A stretch of 5,904 bases of DNA from Actinomycetes bacterium (lineage in GTDB: Bacteria > Actinomycetota > Acidimicrobiia > Acidimicrobiales > Microtrichaceae): NCBI GenBank assembly GCA_023427825.1, contig JAEZAI010000482.1:1-5904 (forward strand), given 5' to 3'. Positions 1-5,148 of this stretch are shown piece after piece. The position numbers were made by a program, and so were the translations under genes. Below the pieces are notes generated by a model. That model was given only the letters and a program-made list of their open reading frames with translations. It ran no database searches and had not been told where the DNA came from. The first letter of the stretch is position 1. Every line of letters begins with the position of its first letter.

Positions 1-829
1 GTCCAGCGCCGGTGCGCAGACCGGTCCGACGACCCCGGCCCCGGCGCAGCCCACGCCGCCCGTCCCGCCGTCGGTCGAGGACGTCACCAGCCCGACGATC
101 GGGACCTCGACCGACGACGGCGACGACGTCAGCAGCACCGAGGACCTCCAGGTCAACGTCGACCTCGACGGCGAGGAGGGCAAGGGCGGTCCGAGCCGGA
201 CCGTGACGATCATCCTGGGCCTGACGGTGCTCGCCATCGCACCGTCGCTGCTCATCATGATGACGAGCTTCACCCGCATCGTCGTGGTGCTCTCGCTCGT
301 CCGCAACGCCCTCGGCCTGCAGGGCATCCCACCCAACCAGGTGCTCGTCGGCCTCTCGATGTTCCTGACGGTGTTCGTCATGGGCCCGGTGCTGACCCAG
401 ATCAACGACACCGCGCTGCAGCCCTACCTGGACGGGAAGATGACCCAGTCCCAGGCGCTCGAGGAGGCCGAGGTCCCGATCAAGGAGTTCATGCTCGCCA
501 ACACCCGCGAGTCGCAGCTCGACCTGATGATCGACCTCCAGGGCGGCGACGCCCCGAAGGAGCCGATGGACACGTCGCTCGTCACGCTCGTGCCCGCCTT
601 CGTTCTCTCCGAGCTCCAGTCCGCCTTCATCATCGGCCTGGTGCTGTTCGTGCCCTTCGTGATCCTGGACCTCGTCGTGTCCGCGGTCCTCATGTCGCTC
701 GGGATGATGATGCTGCCACCGGTGTTCGTGTCGCTCCCGCTGAAGCTGCTGCTGTTCGTCATGGTCGACGGATGGGCGCTGACGATCACGTCCGTCGTCA
801 CCAACTACAAGGGGATATCGACAGGATGA
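1..829 (+). CDS. fliP: Flagellar export gate protein FliP, 5' partial
   Basis: FliP is the main subunit of the FliP5-FliQ4-FliR1 membrane channel through which unfolded flagellar proteins are exported. The frame (codons from base 2) is open to the left edge, so the start lies outside; 275 residues are visible. Visible residues 1-49 are a Pro/Thr/Ser-rich, then acidic linker. The conserved core starts near residue 50 with VNVDLDG, a beginning typical of mature FliP, followed by the first membrane helix, MTSFTRI, PPNQVLVGL, the PAFVLSEL region, PFVILDL and the LGMMMLPP loop. The three Met codons (704-712) correspond to the methionine gasket known from FliP structures. From residue 50 the length (about 226) matches mature FliP. 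The GTG at 203 is a poor start: it would begin within the first hydrophobic segment and drop the conserved lead-in. A signal peptide is expected upstream but not visible. The stop overlaps fliQ. The family assignment is secure; the full N terminus is not. Confidence 0.96.
   Translation, partial: SSAGAQTGPTTPAPAQPTPPVPPSVEDVTSPTIGTSTDDGDDVSSTEDLQVNVDLDGEEGKGGPSRTVTIILGLTVLAIAPSLLIMMTSFTRIVVVLSLVRNALGLQGIPPNQVLVGLSMFLTVFVMGPVLTQINDTALQPYLDGKMTQSQALEEAEVPIKEFMLANTRESQLDLMIDLQGGDAPKEPMDTSLVTLVPAFVLSELQSAFIIGLVLFVPFVILDLVVSAVLMSLGMMMLPPVFVSLPLKLLLFVMVDGWALTITSVVTNYKGISTG
826..829 (+). promoter_or_regulatory. fliP/fliQ stop-start overlap (ATGA)
   Basis: The fliQ ATG (826-828) shares two bases with the fliP TGA (827-829). 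Such overlaps usually mean that ribosomes finishing the first gene re-initiate on the second, which fits two subunits of one complex. The upstream Shine-Dalgarno is weak and poorly spaced, consistent with coupling. The coupling itself is inferred. Confidence 0.75.
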
Positions 830-1095
830 CCGACACCGCCGTGGTCCAGATCGGCACCGACGCCATGTTGTTCGCGCTCAAGCTGGGCGGTCCGCTGCTG
901 ATGGTCACGCTCGGCATCGGGCTGGCCGTCGGCCTGGTCCAGTCCGTGACGCAGCTGCAGGAGCAGACGCTCACGTTCGTGCCGAAGTGCTTCGGCGTCG
1001 CGCTCGTCCTCCTGATCGGCGGCGCCTGGATGCTGCAGACCTCCGTGTCGTTCACGACCGACCTCATGGACCGGATCCCCGACCTGCTCGGCTGA
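826..1095 (+). CDS. fliQ: Flagellar export gate protein FliQ
   Basis: FliQ is a small two-helix membrane subunit that packs around FliP/FliR in the export channel. The product is 89 residues, the usual length for the family. It has two hydrophobic segments (about residues 15-38 and 55-75) joined by the hallmark connector Q43-L-Q-E-Q-T-L-T-F-V-P-K54, matching the conserved Gln/Glu...Thr-Leu...Pro-Lys loop of FliQ. The ATG at 826 is chosen because it overlaps the fliP stop as ATGA and gives the normal N terminus. An in-frame ATG at 772 would add 18 residues that are only fliP read in another frame. A weak purine stretch (AAGGGG, 809-814) lies 11 nt upstream, so translation probably depends partly on coupling to fliP. 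Confidence 0.96.
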   Translation: MTDTAVVQIGTDAMLFALKLGGPLLMVTLGIGLAVGLVQSVTQLQEQTLTFVPKCFGVALVLLIGGAWMLQTSVSFTTDLMDRIPDLLG

Positions 1096-1098
1096 GCG

Positions 1099-1126
1099 GA
1101 CCCGGCCGACCGAGCCCCTCCGGGTC
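1099..1126 (+). repeat. Inverted repeat in the fliQ-fliR gap
   Basis: GACCCGG (1099-1105) and CCGGGTC (1120-1126) form a perfect 7-bp stem around a 14-nt loop, beginning 3 nt after the fliQ stop and ending 12 nt before the fliR ATG. There is no T-run after it, so it is not a typical intrinsic terminator. It could affect fliR initiation or message stability, or be chance in such GC-rich DNA. The stem is seen directly; any role is inferred. Confidence 0.4.
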
Positions 1127-1138
1127 GACGCCACCGTC

Positions 1139-1894
1139 ATGGACCTCCACCTCGACGCCGCCCAGGTCGCGACGCTGCTGATGGCGTCGGTGCGGGTGCT
1201 CGCGTTCCTGTGCGTGGCCCCGCCGTTCGCCGGTCCGGCGGTCCCGGTGAAGGTGAAGGTCGGCCTGTCGGTGGCGCTGGCGCTCGTGGTCACGCCGCGC
1301 CTGACCGACCAGATGGGCCAGATCGACCTCGCCCACCTCGTCATCGGCGTGGTGTTCCAGGTGGGCATCGGCCTGGCGCTGGGGTTCCTGGTGTCGATGC
1401 TGTTCTCGGCCGTGCAGGCCGCGGGCCAGCTCGTCGACGTGAGCGTCGGCTTCTCCAGCGCCGCCATCTACGACCCGTTCGCCCAGGCCGGCCTCTCCCC
1501 CATCGCCCGCCTGTACCACATCCTCGCCACGCTCCTGCTGTTCAGCACCGGCGGCTACCTGCTGATCATCGGCGGCCTCCTCCGCAGCTTCGACGCCACC
1601 GCCCAGGAGGTCTCGATCAAGCGCATCGACGCGGTGCTGGTGGAGGGCCTGGGCACGTTCTTCGTGGCGGCACTGCAGATCGGCCTGCCGCTCCTGGCCG
1701 CGCTGTTCATGGCCGAGCTGCTGCTCGGCCTCCTCACCAAGGCGGCCCCGCAGCTCAACCTGCTCGTCGTGGGCTTCGGCGCCAAGAGCCTCATCGTGCT
1801 GGTCCTGGGGGCGAGCGCGCTGGTGCTCCTGCCCCGGGGCGTCGAGCTCATCGTCGACCAGGCCATGAAGGGGATGGCCGCGATCGCCGGGTAG
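1139..1894 (+). CDS. fliR: Flagellar export gate protein FliR
   Basis: FliR is the single-copy subunit that closes the FliP/FliQ helical channel in the membrane. The product is 251 residues, close to the usual 250-260, and is mostly hydrophobic with several membrane segments. Family landmarks in order: an N-terminal helix with the conserved Arg (ASVRVLAFLCVAPPF), a Pro/Lys turn (VPVKVKVGLS), the AGQLVDVSVGF segment followed by an Asp-Pro pair (YDPF), and near the C terminus AELLLGLLTKAAPQLN followed by VGFGAKS, the best conserved stretch of the family. ATG 1139 is the only start candidate between the fliQ stop and the first helix and gives the normal N terminus, although no convincing Shine-Dalgarno precedes it. 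It lies 43 nt after fliQ, a gap containing a short inverted repeat, and 18 nt before flhB. Confidence 0.96.
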   Translation: MDLHLDAAQVATLLMASVRVLAFLCVAPPFAGPAVPVKVKVGLSVALALVVTPRLTDQMGQIDLAHLVIGVVFQVGIGLALGFLVSMLFSAVQAAGQLVDVSVGFSSAAIYDPFAQAGLSPIARLYHILATLLLFSTGGYLLIIGGLLRSFDATAQEVSIKRIDAVLVEGLGTFFVAALQIGLPLLAALFMAELLLGLLTKAAPQLNLLVVGFGAKSLIVLVLGASALVLLPRGVELIVDQAMKGMAAIAG

Positions 1895-1902
1895 CGGCGG
1901 GC

Positions 1903-1908
1903 GGGGGA
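1903..1908 (+). promoter_or_regulatory. Ribosome binding site of flhB
   Basis: GGGGGA lies four nt before the ATG at 1913, within the 18-nt gap after fliR. It is a clear purine-rich initiation signal and supports this start over the out-of-frame ATG at 1908, which lies just upstream. Confidence 0.65.
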
Positions 1909-1912
1909 TGAC

Positions 1913-3106
1913 ATGGCGAAGGATCGTGACCAGAGGACCGAGCAGCAGAGCGCCAAGCGCAAGCGTGAGGTCCGCAAGAAGGGCCAGGTCGCGCGGAGCC
2001 CCACGCTCGTCGGTTGGCTGTCGCTGCTCCTGGCGACGTTCCTCATGCCGCCGGTGATCGGGCAGCTCGCGAACGTGCTGGCCGAGGGCGTCCGCTCGGT
2101 CAAGGTCGTCGCCGCGGACCCCACGCCCGGCGTCCTGACCGAGCAGGCCGGCGCGGTCGCCCGCAACGCGCTCGGCGCCATGGTGCCGTTCCTGGTCGTC
2201 GTCGCGATCGGTGCGCTCGTCGGCACGCTCGCCCAGGTCGGCCTGGTCTTCACCACCGACCCGCTCAAGCCCAAGTGGGAGCGGGTGAACCCCGGCGCGG
2301 GCCTGAAGCGGCTCTTCTCGGTGAAGTCGCTCTGGGAGACCGGCAAGCAGGTCCTCACGATGGTCGTGATCCTGGCGATCGCCGTCCCCGCCGTCGTCGG
2401 CACCTCCCGGGCGCTGCTCGGCTCCACCTTCGGCATGACCGAGGCGATCGGTGCCGTCACCGGCACCGCGCTGCAGCTCGTGCGGCTGGTCGCGGTCATC
2501 GGCCTGCTGATCGGCGTCGCCGACTACGCATGGGCGCGCTTCAACCTGGTCCGCGACAACAAGATGACCAAGCAGGAGGTGAAGCAGGAGATGCGGGAGT
2601 CCGAGGGCGACCCGCACGTGAAGGCCAAGCTCCGTTCCACCCGGATGGCCATGAGCCGCAACCGCATGCTGGCGTCGGTCGGCGACGCCCACGTGGTGAT
2701 CACCAACCCCACCCACTACGCCGTCGCGCTGCGCTACGACCCGCAGAAGGGAGCGCCCCGGGTGGTGGCCAAGGGCGCGGACGGGCTCGCCGCCCGCATC
2801 CGGGCCGCGGCCGCCGAGGCCGACGTGGCGGTCGTCCGCTCCGCTCCGCTCGCCCGGGCCCTGCACCGGTCGTGCCGGGTCGACGACGAGATCCCCCGCG
2901 AGCTGTTCCAGGCCGTCGCCACCGTGCTGGCGTTCGTGCGCCGCCTCGAGGGCCGGTCCCTGCTCGGCGGCTCGGTCTCGCTCGCCGTCCCCGACACCTG
3001 GACCGCACCGGGCGAGGACCCGGAGCGCTCGCTCGAACGGGCCTGGTTGCGCCGCCGCCGGGCTCGAAGCCTCATCCGGCGCGGCCCGGCGCCGATCCAC
3101 CCATGA
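1913..3106 (+). CDS. flhB: Flagellar export switch protein FlhB
   Basis: FlhB sits at the export gate and switches secretion from rod/hook to filament substrates after cleaving itself. The product is 397 residues, slightly longer than the usual 350-385. It has a basic cytoplasmic N terminus with the conserved KRKREVRKKGQVARS region (about residues 15-29), four membrane helices (about 33-53, 90-113, 147-168 and 190-212), a charged linker with NKMTKQEVKQEMRESEGDP, and the cytoplasmic domain. The self-cleavage motif N265-P266-T267-H268 is intact, followed by YAVALRY. The rest of the domain is canonical (VVAKGADGLAARIR, PLARAL, DEIPRELFQAVATVLAFV) and ends near residue 345. The last 52 residues form an unusual tail, with 9 Arg in the final 28. 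The start at 1913 is supported by GGGGGA four nt upstream. The stop overlaps the flhA start. A virulence-type YscU is unlikely given the flagellar neighbours. Confidence 0.97.
   Translation: MAKDRDQRTEQQSAKRKREVRKKGQVARSPTLVGWLSLLLATFLMPPVIGQLANVLAEGVRSVKVVAADPTPGVLTEQAGAVARNALGAMVPFLVVVAIGALVGTLAQVGLVFTTDPLKPKWERVNPGAGLKRLFSVKSLWETGKQVLTMVVILAIAVPAVVGTSRALLGSTFGMTEAIGAVTGTALQLVRLVAVIGLLIGVADYAWARFNLVRDNKMTKQEVKQEMRESEGDPHVKAKLRSTRMAMSRNRMLASVGDAHVVITNPTHYAVALRYDPQKGAPRVVAKGADGLAARIRAAAAEADVAVVRSAPLARALHRSCRVDDEIPRELFQAVATVLAFVRRLEGRSLLGGSVSLAVPDTWTAPGEDPERSLERAWLRRRRARSLIRRGPAPIHP
3103..3106 (+). promoter_or_regulatory. flhB/flhA stop-start overlap (ATGA)
   Basis: The flhA ATG (3103-3105) is embedded in the flhB stop (3104-3106). 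The preceding 20 bases contain no purine-rich Shine-Dalgarno, so flhA translation probably depends on ribosomes terminating flhB. Two further in-frame ATGs at 3109 and 3112 follow at once. Confidence 0.7.
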
Positions 3107-5148
3107 CGATGATGCGACGACTCGGCTCCACCGTGTTCCCCGCGGCGATGGTCTTCGTGGTGGCCCTGATGGTCATCCCGATGCCCGCGCCGCTGCTGGA
3201 CGTGCTGCTGACGTTGAACATCGCGTTCTCGGTGCTGCTCCTGCTCGGCGCCGTCGGCGCCACCCGCGCCCTGGACATGTCGGCGTTCCCGAGCCTGCTG
3301 CTCATCGCCACCCTGTTCCGGCTGGGCCTCAACATCAGCTCGACCCGCCTGATCCTGGGCCAGGGCTCGGCCGGTGCGGTGATCGAGGCGTTCGGCAGCT
3401 TCGTGATCCAGGGCTCGCTCGTCGTCGGCCTGGTCGTGTTCTTCATCCTGGTCGTGATCCAGTTCGTTGTGATCACCAACGGCTCGAACCGCGTGTCGGA
3501 GGTGGCCGCCCGCTTCACCCTCGACGCCATGCCCGGCAAGCAGATGGCGATCGACGCGGACCTCAACGCCGGCGTGATCGACGACGCCGAGGCCCGCCGG
3601 CGCCGCGAGGAGACGGCGCAGGAGGCCGACTTCTACGGCGCCATGGACGGTGCCGGGAAGTTCGTGAAGGGCGACGCCATCGCCGGCATCATCATCACCA
3701 CGATCAACCTGATCGGCGGCTTCGTGATCGGCGTCATGCAGCTCGGCATGAGCCCGGCCGAGGCCGTCGACAACTACGCGGTGCTGACCGTCGGCGACGG
3801 CCTGGTCACGCAGATCCCCGCCCTGCTCGTGTCGATCAGCTCGGGCCTCATCGTGACCCGGGCTGCGGGCGACGACGACCTGGGCACCAACATCGTCTCG
3901 CAGTTCCGCAAGCAGGCGACCGCCATGCGCACCGGCGGCGCCGCCCTCATCGTGCTGGCGATCGTCCCCGGCATGCCCAAGGTCCCGTTCCTGCTCGTCG
4001 GCGCGGTGATGCTCGTCGCCGCCCGGAAGATGAAGAGCGGCGTCGACGAGGTCGACGAGGAGGTCGCCACGCAGGCGGATGCGGCGCCGCCCTCGCCCGA
4101 CGACCCTGCGGAGCTCGCCCGCGCCATGCGCGTGGAGGCGATCGGCCTGGAGCTCGCCATCGACCTGGTCGACCTGGTGGACACCGGCGTGGGCGGCGAC
4201 CTGCTCGACCGGGTCCGGGCGCTGCGCCGGAAGCTGGCGCTGGAGCTCGGCTTCGTGCTGCCGGCCGTGCGGACGCGGGACGACGTCGAGCTGCCGCTCG
4301 GGTCCTACGCCATCCGGCTCCACGGGGTCGAGGTCGCTCGGGGCACCGCGCCGCCCGGGAAGTTCCTGCTGATCGCGGACGACCTGGACCGCTGGCCGGG
4401 CGAGGAGATCCGTGAGCCGGTGTTCGGCCTCACCGCCAAGTGGTTGCCCATGGAGCTGCGCCGCCAGGCCCAGGCCGAGGGCGCCACGATCGTCGACCGC
4501 TCCTCGGTGATCAGCGTGCACCTCGCCGAGGTGTGCCGTGAGCACGCGTCGGACCTGCTGTCGCGCCAGGACGTGAAGGCGCTCATGGACCTGGTGCGCG
4601 ACACCGACCCGGCCGTGCTGGACGACCTCACCACCGCGCAGGTGGGCGTGAGCGAGGTCCACGCCGTGCTGCAGGCGCTGCTCGCCGACCAGGTGCCGAT
4701 CCGCGACCTGGTCCGCATCCTCGAGGTCATCAGCGCCCAGGCCCGCGTCACCCGGGACACCGAGGCGCTCGCCGAGGCGTGCCGCACGGTCCTGGCCCCG
4801 GCGATCTGCGCCGACCGCGCCAGCGACGGCCGCCTGCCCGTGCTGAGCCTGGACCCCGTCCTGGAGCACCGGCTCCTGGGCGCCCTCACCCGGACCGAGC
4901 ACGGCACCGCCGTGGCCCTGGAACCCGACCTGGCCCAGGCGCTGAGCGACGGACTGGTGGAGACCGTCCGCTCGGCGGAGCAGCTCGACGAGCGCCCGGT
5001 CCTGGTGTGCTCGCCGCCGTTGCGCCCCGCCCTCCGCCGCTTCAGCCAGCGAGTCGTGCCGCACGTGCCGGTCCTGTCCTTCGACGAGCTCGTCGCCCCG
5101 TTCTCCGTGACCGACCTGGGAGCAGTCCGTGTTCCGACCGACGTCTGA
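3103..5148 (+). CDS. flhA: Flagellar export gate protein FlhA
   Basis: FlhA forms the nonameric ring of the export gate, couples export to the proton motive force, and docks export chaperones with their cargo. The product is 681 residues, normal for the family (about 680-700). Residues 1 to about 308 hold the hydrophobic half, with the FHIPEP-family region FPSLLLIATLFRLGLNISS from F62 and the cytoplasmic loop R130-VSEVAARFTLDAMPGK-146 followed by QMAIDADLNAGVI. The loop Asp of AMDGAGKFVKGD is D182, matching the Asp known to be essential in Salmonella (D208). An acidic, Pro-containing linker (about 312-333) leads to the cytoplasmic domain, with GGDLLDRVRALRRKLALELGFV, YAIRLHGVEVARG, FGLTAKWLP and IRDLVRILEVI recognisable. 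ATG 3103 overlaps the flhB stop; ATGs at 3109 and 3112 are alternatives. No Shine-Dalgarno is visible, so coupling to flhB is likely. An upstream in-frame extension exists but is flhB sequence read in another frame. Confidence 0.97.
   Translation: MTMMRRLGSTVFPAAMVFVVALMVIPMPAPLLDVLLTLNIAFSVLLLLGAVGATRALDMSAFPSLLLIATLFRLGLNISSTRLILGQGSAGAVIEAFGSFVIQGSLVVGLVVFFILVVIQFVVITNGSNRVSEVAARFTLDAMPGKQMAIDADLNAGVIDDAEARRRREETAQEADFYGAMDGAGKFVKGDAIAGIIITTINLIGGFVIGVMQLGMSPAEAVDNYAVLTVGDGLVTQIPALLVSISSGLIVTRAAGDDDLGTNIVSQFRKQATAMRTGGAALIVLAIVPGMPKVPFLLVGAVMLVAARKMKSGVDEVDEEVATQADAAPPSPDDPAELARAMRVEAIGLELAIDLVDLVDTGVGGDLLDRVRALRRKLALELGFVLPAVRTRDDVELPLGSYAIRLHGVEVARGTAPPGKFLLIADDLDRWPGEEIREPVFGLTAKWLPMELRRQAQAEGATIVDRSSVISVHLAEVCREHASDLLSRQDVKALMDLVRDTDPAVLDDLTTAQVGVSEVHAVLQALLADQVPIRDLVRILEVISAQARVTRDTEALAEACRTVLAPAICADRASDGRLPVLSLDPVLEHRLLGALTRTEHGTAVALEPDLAQALSDGLVETVRSAEQLDERPVLVCSPPLRPALRRFSQRVVPHVPVLSFDELVAPFSVTDLGAVRVPTDV
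5118..5122 (+). promoter_or_regulatory. Ribosome binding site of the flhF-like gene, inside flhA
   Basis: GGGAG lies six nt before the GTG at 5129, entirely within the last codons of flhA. With the in-frame stop at 5108-5110, it decides the start: no other start codon lies between that stop and 5129. Confidence 0.7.

Noticed and set aside
12..206. Short + strand open frame giving an Arg/Ser/Pro-rich peptide
   Set aside because: It is the FliP-coding segment read in another frame; the composition is typical of a shadow frame, and the FliP frame has the conserved residues.
772..825. Upstream ATG giving an 18-residue longer FliQ
   Set aside because: The added residues are fliP sequence in another frame, and the ATG at 826 gives the normal 89-residue FliQ.
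2014..3102. A fused, 1044-residue form of FlhA beginning inside flhB
   Set aside because: The added part is flhB read in another frame. FlhA similarity begins right after ATG 3103, which overlaps the flhB stop.
4042..4059. Two copies of GTCGACGAG in flhA
   Set aside because: A 9-nt duplication encoding VDEVDE in the acidic linker; easily chance or slippage and of no clear significance.
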